From: Dethiosulfatarculus sandiegensis
GTDB taxonomy: Bacteria; Desulfobacterota; Desulfarculia; Desulfarculales; Desulfarculaceae
Direction: 5' to 3'
Length of the DNA stretch: 64,000 nt
Assembly: GCF_000931935.2 (NCBI RefSeq)
Contig: NZ_AZAC01000021.1
Coordinates: 18,784-82,783, forward strand
In this document: positions 42,997-51,772 of the stretch, piece by piece
How the letters are laid out: each line of letters starts with the position of its first letter
Position numbering within the stretch: the stretch's first letter is position 1
Translations under genes and position numbers: made by a program
The notes under the pieces: generated by a model
The model's database searches: none
What the model saw: only the letters and a program-made list of their open reading frames with translations
What the model was told of the DNA's origin: nothing

Positions 42997-43854
42997 CTAA
43001 TCCTGTAACGCCTCAGGGCCTTTCCTTAAAAAAAGCTCGCCGTCTTTTTTACCAAGGTCATAGGCGTCCTGAAGGCCCTGGGGGGAAGTGTCGTCCCACT
43101 TGGTTATTCCCACCGGCTTTGAAGGTTGCAAATAGGTGCGCCCCTTATGCCCTTTTAAAAGGCCCGGGGGATAGCGCCTGCTCAATAATACCAGAGCCGG
43201 TCCCTCGTTCTGCTTTAAGGCAACCACAGGCACATTGTCCACCAATCCCCCGTCGAGCACCTGATGCCCGTTAAGCCTTATCGGCCCTACAAAAGGGGGG
43301 GTGGCGGAACTGGCAATGATCAGTTTAGATGCCTCCTCGGGGGTTTCGCAATCATTCAATTTTTTTACCACCGGTTTAAAGCCCGCCTTAAGGGCCCATT
43401 GTGGATGCAGCGGTTTTTTTATGTGCTTTTCCAGGGTATAGCAAAAAAAGCCCATTACAACCGCGCCGATTGCCCCCACCCCCCGGGGAAACCTGGCGGC
43501 CAGGACTCTCAGCTCCGGACCTTTTTTAATTTTCTCAAAGACTTCCGGCTCAAAAAGAGTCAATAATCCACTTAAATAAATACCGTAATGAGGGAAAACG
43601 GGTTTATTGGAAAATAAATTTTCCAGATACATGTTTTTGGGGTTTTCAGCAAAGGTCTCTTTCATCCGATCCAGGGTTTCCCCGGTCTTCTCGGCCAGGA
43701 TGACAGCACCCATGCATGCCCCTGCGCTGACTCCGGCCACCACTTTGGGGGCAAGCCCTATTTCCTTGGCGCAGGCATCCCAAAAACCAACCTGCCAAAG
43801 GCAACGATTGCCGCCTCCGGCCAGGACCAACGAATGATAAGAAATATGCCTCAT
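42997..43854 (-). CDS. Patatin-like phospholipase
   Basis: A 285-residue lipid acyl hydrolase. The oxyanion loop LAGGGNR (11-17), nucleophile elbow GVSAG with Ser43, and catalytic Asp201 in VLDGGLVDN form the Ser-Asp dyad of patatins. It probably acts on phospholipids or lysophospholipids; no signal peptide is seen, so it is cytoplasmic or membrane-associated. I choose ATG 43854 with GGAG upstream; the frame is open to 43953, and ATG 43869 is another option. Related bacterial proteins include RssA/YjjU types. Confidence 0.88.
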   Translation of the reverse strand: MRHISYHSLVLAGGGNRCLWQVGFWDACAKEIGLAPKVVAGVSAGACMGAVILAEKTGETLDRMKETFAENPKNMYLENLFSNKPVFPHYGIYLSGLLTLFEPEVFEKIKKGPELRVLAARFPRGVGAIGAVVMGFFCYTLEKHIKKPLHPQWALKAGFKPVVKKLNDCETPEEASKLIIASSATPPFVGPIRLNGHQVLDGGLVDNVPVVALKQNEGPALVLLSRRYPPGLLKGHKGRTYLQPSKPVGITKWDDTSPQGLQDAYDLGKKDGELFLRKGPEALQD

Positions 43855-44061
43855 CTCAGAAGACTCCATATGCTGATTTAATGCAGACTCAAAAAGATAC
43901 AGATAGTCCCTCTTTTGTTCAGCGACAACAAATTCCCCCCAAAAGGCGGCCAATAGGCTGCTGGCTGCTGTTTTTTAAGGGACCACCTTTGCGGTAGCGG
44001 TCTCCGGTCAGCCTCAATGCCTGACATTTTTTCAGATTCCGGCCTTCCAGGTTTCCCTATT

Positions 44062-44090
44062 GTATTAGGATAAGCAGCAGGCAAGGTCAA
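44062..44090 (-). promoter_or_regulatory. Candidate promoter for the patatin gene
   Basis: On the minus strand TTGACC (44090-44085), a 17-base spacer and TAATAC (44067-44062). It would give a leader of about 200 bases. Confidence 0.4.
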
Positions 44091-44099
44091 CAGTCAAAT

Positions 44100-44790
44100 A
44101 CGGAACAATGCACACCTCACACCATGCCTGCCCGGCAAAGGCGCGGTCTTTTGACTCACTCAACTTGCTTGTTTAACCCGCCCGCAATCAGGTGTGTCGT
44201 TCCCCTGCCCCCAAAAGCCGCAGTTTTTTAGAGTTGCTATTATGAAGCACCCAAAACCAGCCCAATTCTTTATACTAAATAAATGAGCTTTGCATTTATC
44301 GTGCGGCTGCCTCAATTAATCAATTATGGCAAAGAGATGCGTTTAAAAAAATGAATGGAATTCATATTACCTGCAAGAGCCGCAACAGGCTTCACCGGCT
44401 CCGGCTCCACTTGGGACAAGCAAAGATAACAGTTTTAAATAATTAATTATTTTAAGTGTAAAAAACCTGTAAAAATATTTTTTCCGGCAAGGATCACAGC
44501 CTAAAACCCGAGCATGATATTCACTTGCACCTACTCGTTTCAAGGGTTATTGTTCCTGGGAACTGAAACTCTGAGGAAAAACCTATCTCTCAAGTAAAAC
44601 CAAGGTGTTTTAGAATTTCCCAGAGGATCTTGGCAGGCTGTTGCCGCAAACGGCCCGCGCCAAGCATCGGCTTGAAAAGTCATGCAATTTGAAAATCGTG
44701 GCAAAAACCACTTTTTGCCACGATTTGGGATTTTGAGCAGGTTTTAGAGATTTGGTTTGCAACCGGGCCTTGTGATGCCTGGTTCAGGGT
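44100..44790. other. AT-rich gap of about 700 bases without a gene
   Basis: No supportable ORF on either strand. The stretch is AT-richer than its surroundings (notably 44270-44480) and contains the perfect hairpin at 44693-44726. It may be a former gene or element boundary, but no transposase fragments or target repeats could be recognised. Confidence 0.45.
44693..44726. repeat. Perfect 15-bp inverted repeat with 4-base loop
   Basis: Arms at 44693-44707 and 44712-44726 match without a mismatch around CCAC, and each arm carries GTGGCAAAAA or its complement. It lies about 85 bases before the acyltransferase fusion gene. It has the form of a terminator stem but no distinct U-run, and the form of a REP-like unit; a second copy was not found in the window. 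Confidence 0.6.
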
Positions 44791-44810
44791 AACTGAAAGG
44801 TTGTTTGCTT

Positions 44811-47261
44811 ATGGCCGCCGGGTCTTTTCGTTCGAACAAAAAAAGCCTCCAGAAAAAGGTCAAGGGCCTGTTTTCCCGTGCAATGATCAATACCGCCAAC
44901 CGTGTGGATTTTGTCAATATCATTAACCGGGTTTACCAGTCTGATTCCGCTGAAAAATGGCGGGAGCGTTTTAAGGACATTCCCCCTACCTGGGATTTTC
45001 AAGACGAACTCACAGAGCACGCCATTCAATTGACCATAAACCAGGTCAAGAAAGAAGGCACCCAGGTAAGCGAAGAGGAAATAAGAAAAACCCTGCAGGC
45101 TATCCGCTGCCGCTATGATCATGACCTGCACCTGAAGGCCGCGCCCGCGCTGACGGTCTTGATGAACCATCTCTTCGCCCCGCCGGATCCGAACCATCCC
45201 CTGGCTTCGCCGGACGGCAGGGATTCGGCCCATGTGGACAAGCTGAAGGAATATGTGTCCCAGGGCAAATCTGTCCTGTTTCTCTCCAACCACTCGTCCC
45301 ATCTGGATGAATTCCTCCTGGTCACGGCCATGTTCCATGCGGACCTGGGGCTGCCCCTGTTTGCGGCGGGGGCCAACATGATGGTCATAAAAAGCCTGGC
45401 CAAGGTTTTCTACGCCGCTTCTTATGTGGTGCAGCGCAGGGGAGCCAGCCGGGTGGGGCTCTCCGGGCTTTACAATTTCTGCCGGGCCATCAGTGAAAAA
45501 GGCGGCCAGCAGGCAATCTTTTTGGAGGCCTGGCACGGCGGAGCCCGCAGCCGGGACGGCTCCATCCGCTACCCCAGGCGGTTGGTCACCTTGAGAGGGG
45601 CGCTGGCCAGTGACAAGGACCTGGTGATCCAACCGGTTGCCGTCTCCTATTCAGTGGTGCCCGAGGACCTCTCACTGGCCGCCAGAAAAAGCGGAAAATG
45701 TTGGCTCAGGGGCATGGGGCTTTTCCGCACCCTGGCCCAGGCAATCATACATCCCAAAAGCTTTATCTCCCGGGTCAGCAAGGACCTTTACGGCAGGGCC
45801 TACGTCACCCTGCCCCCACCGGTGCTCTTAAGTGAACTCAAAGAGGCCCATGCCAAGGATCCGGCCGGGCTCAGCCTGGATGAGTATGTGGCCCTCTACT
45901 CCATAGGCGAAATAGCCCGCATCAAAAAGGTCATGGCCAGCCAGCTCACGGCCCGGGCCATTGTTCGCGCCCAAAAGCAGGAGAAAAAAGACCTGCTGGA
46001 ATGCGCCAAATATGAGCTTGACCTTTTGCGGGAATATCATCTTTCCACTTTTAACCAGGAACCGGACCTGGAGGACTTTATCAGGGACCACACCCTGGAG
46101 GAAGTCCTGGCAGACGGGATCAAGACTTTAAAAAAACGCGCGGTCCTCTCCCGCTTTACCAAAGACCAGCACAAACTGCCCAAGGTCCTCTCCCACCCGG
46201 GGCTGGCCTTTTACGCCACCCACGGAGACAGGCGCATCTATTCACCCACCGCGGACAAAAACATTGTGGTGGTCGGCGCCAACGACTGGGGCTTTGCCCT
46301 GACCTATCTGGTCGGCAACAGAATACTGGAAGAAAAAAAGTATCTGAACGCCAGCCTGACCCTTTACGACTCAAGAAAAGATGTAGCCCGGCAGATGGGG
46401 CTCACCCGATGTGCTCCGGGCAGGTTTGAAGAATACCACCTGCCAAAAAACTCCTTTGTCACCTCAGACCCCACCAGCGCCTTTAGAAAGGCCAGCGAGG
46501 TGATCCTGGTCTCCAGCCTGGGCAAGCTGGCCGAACAGGCGGAAGCTATCCTGGAAAGTTCTCAGCAAGGCCTTAAGCTGGTGGTCGGCACCTGCGGGTT
46601 TGAGCCTGAAACCCACCGCCTGCCCTGCCAGGTGGTTTATGACCTGTTGAAGAAAACCGGGCGCAACGATGTGGAGGTCTATTCCCTGGTGGGCCCGGTA
46701 AGGGACGAAGAATTGGTCCAGGGGATTGAATCCACCGGGGTTCTGGCCGGACCGGAGACGGGGTTGAACAAATTGGCGGACCTCTTCAACTGGCCGCCGA
46801 TCAATGTCATCACCTCCAACGATTGCCTGGGAGTACAGGCCGCCGCCATCCTGGCCGGGATCTACGCCATGTGGGGTCATTACCTGGCCCGACTGGACAA
46901 GGTGAAAGGCCCCTCGCGCACCGGCGTGTACATGGCCCGGGCAGCCCAAGAGGCTCAGGAACTGGCCATGGCCCTGGGAGCGGACCAAGAGACCTTTGCC
47001 GCCTCAAGTCCCGCCTGGATAGCCAACTTTGTCGCCACCGGACTGAGCCGGGGATACCGCGAGTTTGTGCGCAAGGTGGCCGGGTCAGCCAAAAAGACCT
47101 CTCCGCCCAAGGCGGCTCAAAAACTTTGCCAGCAACTTGAGGAACAGGGAGAACCGCCGCTGGCTTACCAGGACCTCTATTCCGCCCATGTCCTGGCCCA
47201 AAAACACGGCCTGGACCTGCCGATCCTAAACGAGGCTTTCGAGACCCTTTACGGAGAATAA
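44811..47261 (+). CDS. PlsB-type acyltransferase fused to a GpsA-like domain lacking catalytic lysines
   Basis: An 816-residue protein. Residues about 100-340 carry the glycerol-3-phosphate acyltransferase blocks: NHSSHLDEF (HX4D, His161 and Asp166), RRGASR, EAWHGGARSRDGS and IQPVAVSY. Residues about 484-720 look like NAD-dependent glycerol-3-phosphate dehydrogenase: VVVGANDWGFA loop, a VGTCGFEPET block, GPVRDEELVQG and SNDCLGVQAAAILAG. The two lysines essential in GpsA/GPD1 (in TKG and ALKN) are Cys595 and Ala682 here, so the domain probably binds but does not oxidise. It would make 1-acyl-glycerol-3-phosphate. Start ATG 44811 with AAAGG ten bases before; TTG 44805 is possible. Confidence 0.82.
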   Translation: MAAGSFRSNKKSLQKKVKGLFSRAMINTANRVDFVNIINRVYQSDSAEKWRERFKDIPPTWDFQDELTEHAIQLTINQVKKEGTQVSEEEIRKTLQAIRCRYDHDLHLKAAPALTVLMNHLFAPPDPNHPLASPDGRDSAHVDKLKEYVSQGKSVLFLSNHSSHLDEFLLVTAMFHADLGLPLFAAGANMMVIKSLAKVFYAASYVVQRRGASRVGLSGLYNFCRAISEKGGQQAIFLEAWHGGARSRDGSIRYPRRLVTLRGALASDKDLVIQPVAVSYSVVPEDLSLAARKSGKCWLRGMGLFRTLAQAIIHPKSFISRVSKDLYGRAYVTLPPPVLLSELKEAHAKDPAGLSLDEYVALYSIGEIARIKKVMASQLTARAIVRAQKQEKKDLLECAKYELDLLREYHLSTFNQEPDLEDFIRDHTLEEVLADGIKTLKKRAVLSRFTKDQHKLPKVLSHPGLAFYATHGDRRIYSPTADKNIVVVGANDWGFALTYLVGNRILEEKKYLNASLTLYDSRKDVARQMGLTRCAPGRFEEYHLPKNSFVTSDPTSAFRKASEVILVSSLGKLAEQAEAILESSQQGLKLVVGTCGFEPETHRLPCQVVYDLLKKTGRNDVEVYSLVGPVRDEELVQGIESTGVLAGPETGLNKLADLFNWPPINVITSNDCLGVQAAAILAGIYAMWGHYLARLDKVKGPSRTGVYMARAAQEAQELAMALGADQETFAASSPAWIANFVATGLSRGYREFVRKVAGSAKKTSPPKAAQKLCQQLEEQGEPPLAYQDLYSAHVLAQKHGLDLPILNEAFETLYGE

Positions 47262-47272
47262 AAGGCTTAAAA

Positions 47273-47309
47273 CCCCTTGGCAGGCCATCCGCAACCGCCT
47301 GTCAAGGGG
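47273..47309 (+). terminator. Hairpin after the acyltransferase fusion gene
   Basis: A 13-base stem with one or two G-U pairs (47273-47285 with 47297-47309) starts 11 bases after the stop. The following sequence has no T-run, so it may stabilise the 3' end rather than terminate. Confidence 0.45.
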
Positions 47310-47421
47310 GGCAAAACCTAAAACAGCCCCAGCCGCCTGCAAACAGACTAAAATTCCTATAACAAAAAAAGGCAATCCGCTTTAAAGAGCCCCTTGCCCG
47401 GCTTGGCAAATCCTGACCATG

Positions 47422-47444
47422 CATGTAATAGTATGTATTACATG
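47422..47444. promoter_or_regulatory. Possible operator: 9-bp perfect palindrome
   Basis: CATGTAATA (47422-47430) and TATTACATG (47436-47444) are separated by five bases, 62 bases before the DUF116 start codon. The size and symmetry suit a dimeric regulator; no cognate regulator is adjacent. Confidence 0.4.
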
Positions 47445-47505
47445 ACCTCAGCCCGCCCGGCCAAGGCAGGCCTGTCTTAAAAAAACTTCTCTAAAGGCAA
47501 AAAGA

Positions 47506-48192
47506 TTGTCTCTGTTTTACATAATTCTTATTGCTGTTTTGGTTTTTCTGGCCCTTTTGCTGGGTCCGCTTTTGTTTGGCAGGCTGTTTATGCCCAAGCT
47601 CACCTTAGGCATGTTCCGTCGCTTTGGTAAATGGGGGGCCAAACTCCTGAACCGAATCAAGCCGGATCTGGATCTGAGACTGATGGTTAAGGCCGGGAAC
47701 CGTTATTTCCGCTCCAAGTTCGCAGCCACTCCCTTTAAACGCAGGGTTTTGTTCATCCCTTTTTGTCTACGCCCCCTTGATTGCCCCACCGAGGTTTCAC
47801 CGGATGAGGGACTGATCTGCCCGGCAGACTGTCCAGGATGCCCTGTGGGCGAGTTAAAAAAACAGGCCCTTGAAATGGGCTATGGCGCTGTTTACATTGT
47901 TCCCAGTTCACGTATGATGAAAGGCAAAGGCCTGCTTCCAAGCGACAAGTTCATAGGCAGGAAGCTTAAAGAACATTCTCCCGGCGCAGCCTTGGGTGTG
48001 GTCTGCACCTGGCATTTAAGAAACCGCCTGCTTAAAAACCATTCCGTGGGCAGCAAGGGATTTCCCCCTGAGGGCGACGGCCCCAAATCCGTGGTCCAGG
48101 GTGTGCTTCTGGACAGCCGAAACTGCAGGCAGTCCAGTGTGAACATGGAGGATGTGCGCCGGGTGATGGCCATTACGGTAGAGGACCTGTAA
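47506..48192 (+). CDS. DUF116-family cysteine-rich membrane protein
   Basis: A 228-residue protein with an N-terminal membrane segment (4-24, FYIILIAVLVFLALLLG) and a soluble part with cysteines 87, 93, 105, 109, 112, 167 and 207, including FIPFCLRPLDCP and CPADCPGCPVGEL. This is the DUF116 family, common in anaerobes and of unknown function; the Cys set suggests metal or Fe-S binding. The start is TTG 47506 with AAAGG eight bases upstream. It precedes the AsmA-like gene by 56 bases and probably shares its transcript. Confidence 0.82.
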   Translation: MSLFYIILIAVLVFLALLLGPLLFGRLFMPKLTLGMFRRFGKWGAKLLNRIKPDLDLRLMVKAGNRYFRSKFAATPFKRRVLFIPFCLRPLDCPTEVSPDEGLICPADCPGCPVGELKKQALEMGYGAVYIVPSSRMMKGKGLLPSDKFIGRKLKEHSPGAALGVVCTWHLRNRLLKNHSVGSKGFPPEGDGPKSVVQGVLLDSRNCRQSSVNMEDVRRVMAITVEDL

Positions 48193-48248
48193 AAAGTCTT
48201 GCAGACAGCTTGTCGACGCAATCACCCACTTTGTAAAAAGAGGGCGGC

Positions 48249-51200
48249 ATGGCTGAAAAGAGCTCAAAAAAACGGCTCAAATGGCTCGGCATTCTCCCTG
48301 CCTTATTGCTGGCCGCCATTTTGGCGCTTGGCTTTATATTTTATCTGAAGCCTGAACTGGCCCTGCCGCTTATCCAGAAAACCCTTGAGAAAAACGACAT
48401 CACCCTGACCTTTGATTCCCTTGAGGTTAAGGCAGACCCGCCTTCGGCCCAATTCAAAAAGCTAAAGGTAACTTCGAAACAAGGCCTTGATCTGGAACTT
48501 GACACCCTTGATCTCAAATTCCGGCCCTCTGCCCTGTGGCAAGGCGGATACTGGTTCAAGCAGGTAACAGCTCGGGATCTGTTCCTTAAAATGGAACAAA
48601 ATAAATCGTCTCCCGGCCCGCCGGATTTAAGCGGCCTGGCCTGGGTCTTTAAGGCGGCCCGCGCCTCCTGCCAAAACATCAACCTGGATATCAAGGCCGG
48701 TGGTTCCGCCTTTTCCCTTGAAAACGGCACACTCACAACCATCCCGGAGACAACCGCCTTAGCCGGGATCACTGTCTTGGGGAAACTATCCTATGCCATG
48801 GACCAGATGAGGGTGAAAACCCATATCCAGGGCAAGGGCAAAATAACCGGGGCCAACGCCCTGGCCATGGATCTGGACCTCACAAACCTTGACCTGGACC
48901 TACCCTGGCTGAAATCACCAGGCAGGGCCCGGGCCGAACTGAAACTGACCGGTAAAGAGCTTAACCTGCCCAAGCTTGAACTGCATCTGGACAAGGCGGA
49001 CTTAAACCTGCCCTCCCGGATCGTCCTGAAAACCCAAAAAGCCAAACTCATGGCCGCCCTGGGACTTGATTTAAAAACTAATCTTTTAAGCTTAAGCCTT
49101 AAGCAATTTGACCTGCCCGGCCTGGCCCGGGGAAAGGGGCAATTAAGCACAACGTCTCAAAATGAAATCAAGGGCGTCATAACAGGCACGCTTTTGGACA
49201 CAGCCGGGCTGTTGTCGACTTTACAGCCCCTGTTGCCAAGCCAGACCAGGGAGTTGGCCCTTTCAGGCCCCCTGCCTGTGGAATTTTCCTGGGGTGAAAA
49301 ACCATATACCAATGGTTTTGCCCTTGAACTACGCCCCAGCCAGACCAGGTTCAAAGGTTTTGGCCTGGATACCGCGCTCAAAGGCCAGCTCTCACTTAAA
49401 GGACCTTGGCAAGGGCCGGTGGCGCTTAAAGGAAATGTTTCAATCAAAGGCAATTTCACCCAACACGGCCTTTTAATAAAAGGTTTTGAACTGAACACTC
49501 CCCTATCCGGCCTTGCCGCCAGCCCTGAATTACTAGGGTTTGATTTAAAAATTCCCCAAGGCAAGGCTTTTTATCATAAGAAAAACCTGGACCTTGGGGC
49601 GGCTTCCCTGAAAGGCCAAATCAAAAAACAAAATCAGGATTGGCAGGCCTCTGATCTGGTCCTCATATGCCCGAAACTCGGAAAATTCACAGGACGCCTT
49701 ACGTTTGCCAATGAAAAACTGAAAGCCGGCCTGGAGGGGCAAGCCCTCAAGCTCAGCCGGCTTCTACCCTTAACCACGCTTTTTATGGATACTCCCTTGA
49801 AAGACTGGAACCCAGAGGGGCTTATTGACCTTAAAGCCGTTTTTACCCGGCAAGGGAAAAGCCCCAAGATCAGCCTGGACCTTTCAGCCGCTTCCCTGGA
49901 AACAGCTTCTCCGGACGGAGTATTCATGGCCCAGGGTTTGGGCGGAACTTTGAAAGCAAACCTGAGTTTGAGCAGCTCTCCCCTGGTTGAACTGGAACTT
50001 AAACTGAACCAGGGCGAAGCCCTTTGGAAAACCATCTATCTTAACCTGGTTCAAACCCCGATTTACAGTAAGGCAACCAGCCGTATTTCCCCTAAAGGCG
50101 ATTTCAAGGACACAAGACTTGAAACCCGACTCCAGGATATGGGGGTGCTAAAGGCCAAAGGCGACCTCATGAAACAGGCCAAGGGAACCTTTTCCTTCAA
50201 CGGCGGTCTTAACCTGGAGAAGCTAAAAATAAACAAGATTTTCAAGACCTTTATCAAAGACCCCCTGGCAGACGCCAACCCGGACCTGGCGCTTTTATCC
50301 CCGGATGGAGACGCGGATCTTGAGCTTATACTGAGCGGCTCAGCGAAAAAGGCGGATCTGAAGGGTAGTCTTCGGCTGAAGGATTTTTCCCTTAAGCTGA
50401 GCCAGGAGGCCACAGCCCTGAAGGGGCTTAATCTTAATCTGCCCCTGGCTTATAAATGGGGGGAGAAAATAAAACGCGGCTCTAAAAATTATCCTTGGGG
50501 CAGCCTGAAAATAGCTTTGCTTGACTTGCCCGGCCTTAAATTGGCCAACCTGGATATGCCTGTCAGATTGCGCCCCAACCTGCTTGAGCTGGGCAAAGGC
50601 CTTTCCATGCCGCTTTTCGGCGGCAACCTCCAACTGCGGAAGATAAAAATCAAAGAGCCTCTATCCGCGGATTATAAAGGGCTTCTGGAGGCAAGACTCG
50701 ACAATCTTGATTTAGCTGAACTGGCTCCGGGTTTGTTACAGGGTTCATTGCAGGGCGCCTGGCGCAAGGCGCGCATCAACACGCAGGAAATGGCTGTCAG
50801 GGGAAGCCTTAAAGGCACCCTTTATCAGGGTGAGCTGTTGCTCTCAAATCTAAGGGTCTCGCGGCCTTTCAGCCCGGGCAGGGAGATAGGGCTGAACCTT
50901 AAGGTGCGTTCCATGGACTTGAAAGGCCTTTCCCAGGCCCTGGGAGCGGGTATTGTCACCGGCAGGGTTGATCTTGACCTCAACAACCTGCGTCTGGCCT
51001 ATGGCCAGCCCATAGCCTTTGATTTAAAGGTGCTCTCCCTGCCTGTGCCCGATGTGCCCCAAAAGGTGAGCATCCAGGCGGTAAACTCCATCTCGGTCGT
51101 CGGCACCGGCTCCGGGCTCACCGGACTGGGGGTGGATCTCTTCAAAACCTTTATGCAGGAGTTTCCCTACGAAAAAATCGGCTTTTCCTGCTCCCTTAAA

Positions 51201-51365
51201 AACGATGTCTTCAGTGTGAGGGGGCTGATCAAAGAAAACGGAGTCGAATACCTGGTTAAAAAGCCGCCGTTTCTGGGGATCAATGTGGTGAACAGAAACG
51301 AACGCAACCATATCAGCTTCAAAGACATGGCCGATCGCTTAAAAAGGGTGACGGAAAAAAAATAG
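48249..51365 (+). CDS. AsmA/YdbH-like envelope protein, probable inter-membrane lipid transport
   Basis: A 1038-residue protein: N-terminal membrane anchor (13-33, LGILPALLLAAILALGFIFY), then a very long repeat-like series of beta-strands with the AsmA-type alternation of Leu, Lys and Asp (for example LDTLDLKFRPSALWQGG), and a C-terminal region IQAVNSISVVGTGSGLTGLG. The architecture is that of the AsmA, TamB, YhdP and YdbH superfamily, beta-groove proteins that move phospholipids from the inner to the outer membrane. Which member it corresponds to is unclear; the C-terminal part is closest in style to YdbH. ATG 48249 has GAGGG just upstream. Confidence 0.75.
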   Translation: MAEKSSKKRLKWLGILPALLLAAILALGFIFYLKPELALPLIQKTLEKNDITLTFDSLEVKADPPSAQFKKLKVTSKQGLDLELDTLDLKFRPSALWQGGYWFKQVTARDLFLKMEQNKSSPGPPDLSGLAWVFKAARASCQNINLDIKAGGSAFSLENGTLTTIPETTALAGITVLGKLSYAMDQMRVKTHIQGKGKITGANALAMDLDLTNLDLDLPWLKSPGRARAELKLTGKELNLPKLELHLDKADLNLPSRIVLKTQKAKLMAALGLDLKTNLLSLSLKQFDLPGLARGKGQLSTTSQNEIKGVITGTLLDTAGLLSTLQPLLPSQTRELALSGPLPVEFSWGEKPYTNGFALELRPSQTRFKGFGLDTALKGQLSLKGPWQGPVALKGNVSIKGNFTQHGLLIKGFELNTPLSGLAASPELLGFDLKIPQGKAFYHKKNLDLGAASLKGQIKKQNQDWQASDLVLICPKLGKFTGRLTFANEKLKAGLEGQALKLSRLLPLTTLFMDTPLKDWNPEGLIDLKAVFTRQGKSPKISLDLSAASLETASPDGVFMAQGLGGTLKANLSLSSSPLVELELKLNQGEALWKTIYLNLVQTPIYSKATSRISPKGDFKDTRLETRLQDMGVLKAKGDLMKQAKGTFSFNGGLNLEKLKINKIFKTFIKDPLADANPDLALLSPDGDADLELILSGSAKKADLKGSLRLKDFSLKLSQEATALKGLNLNLPLAYKWGEKIKRGSKNYPWGSLKIALLDLPGLKLANLDMPVRLRPNLLELGKGLSMPLFGGNLQLRKIKIKEPLSADYKGLLEARLDNLDLAELAPGLLQGSLQGAWRKARINTQEMAVRGSLKGTLYQGELLLSNLRVSRPFSPGREIGLNLKVRSMDLKGLSQALGAGIVTGRVDLDLNNLRLAYGQPIAFDLKVLSLPVPDVPQKVSIQAVNSISVVGTGSGLTGLGVDLFKTFMQEFPYEKIGFSCSLKNDVFSVRGLIKENGVEYLVKKPPFLGINVVNRNERNHISFKDMADRLKRVTEKK

Positions 51366-51492
51366 CCTGATCTGGAAGTATCCGGAAAAGGCATTGTCCT
51401 GCAACTAACTGTATCTAAAAGATTTTTCCAGTCTATTTTTCTTTTTCTTCCAACGTTTAAAAGACAAAAAAACATTTTCGTCATGCCCGGGC

Positions 51493-51521
51493 TTGACAAA
51501 AAGTCAAATCGGTAGCAAAGT
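51493..51521 (+). promoter_or_regulatory. Candidate trp promoter with overlapping inverted repeat
   Basis: TTGACA (51493-51498), 17-base spacer and CAAAGT (51516-51521, three of six). The -35 lies in a perfect inverted repeat TTGAC-AAAAA-GTCAA (51493-51507), which could be an operator. Transcription would begin near 51528. Confidence 0.45.
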
Positions 51522-51530
51522 TGGACCATT

Positions 51531-51689
51531 ATGAAGCCTTTGAATACCAATATTCACAGCCTTGACAGGGCCCACCGCGCAGCAGGGGAAAATTCCCTTT
51601 TAAACGCTGGTTTTGTGTTTGCCGACAACATGGGTTGGTGGTGGTGGCGTGCGTCTAAAGGCGGTGGATATGGAGGTGTAGACAGCTAG
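51531..51689 (+). CDS. trpL: Tryptophan attenuator leader peptide
   Basis: The short frame ends MGWWWWRASKGGGYGGVDS, with four consecutive Trp codons at 51636-51647. The in-frame ATG at 51630 gives 19 residues; ATG 51531 gives 52 and may lie almost at the transcript start. Neither has a clear ribosome binding site, so the start is unresolved; I give the longer frame because it covers both. Stalling of the ribosome at the Trp codons should favour the antiterminator and expression of trpCBA when tryptophan is short. Confidence 0.85.
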   Translation: MKPLNTNIHSLDRAHRAAGENSLLNAGFVFADNMGWWWWRASKGGGYGGVDS

Positions 51690-51712
51690 GCTGAATACAG
51701 ACTGAATCCAAC

Positions 51713-51744
51713 AACCCACCGCCTTTTGGCGGTGGGTTTTTTTT
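51713..51744 (+). terminator. trp attenuator terminator
   Basis: Eleven perfect pairs (51713-51723 with 51728-51738) around TTTT, followed by a run of eight T. The arm GGCGGTGG of this stem also occurs at 51660-51667, and its partner CCCACCGC also at 51571-51578, giving the four segments needed for alternative pairing. Confidence 0.9.
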
Positions 51745-51772
51745 GTGTTTAACCCGGGAAAAGGACTTGATC

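Noticed and set aside
43954..44790. A degraded insertion sequence in the AT-rich gap
   Set aside because: No transposase fragment, terminal repeat pair or target duplication could be recognised.
44784..45632. A 282-codon open frame on the minus strand
   Set aside because: It lies opposite the acyltransferase domain, which has recognised motifs; the minus-strand product has no recognisable domain.
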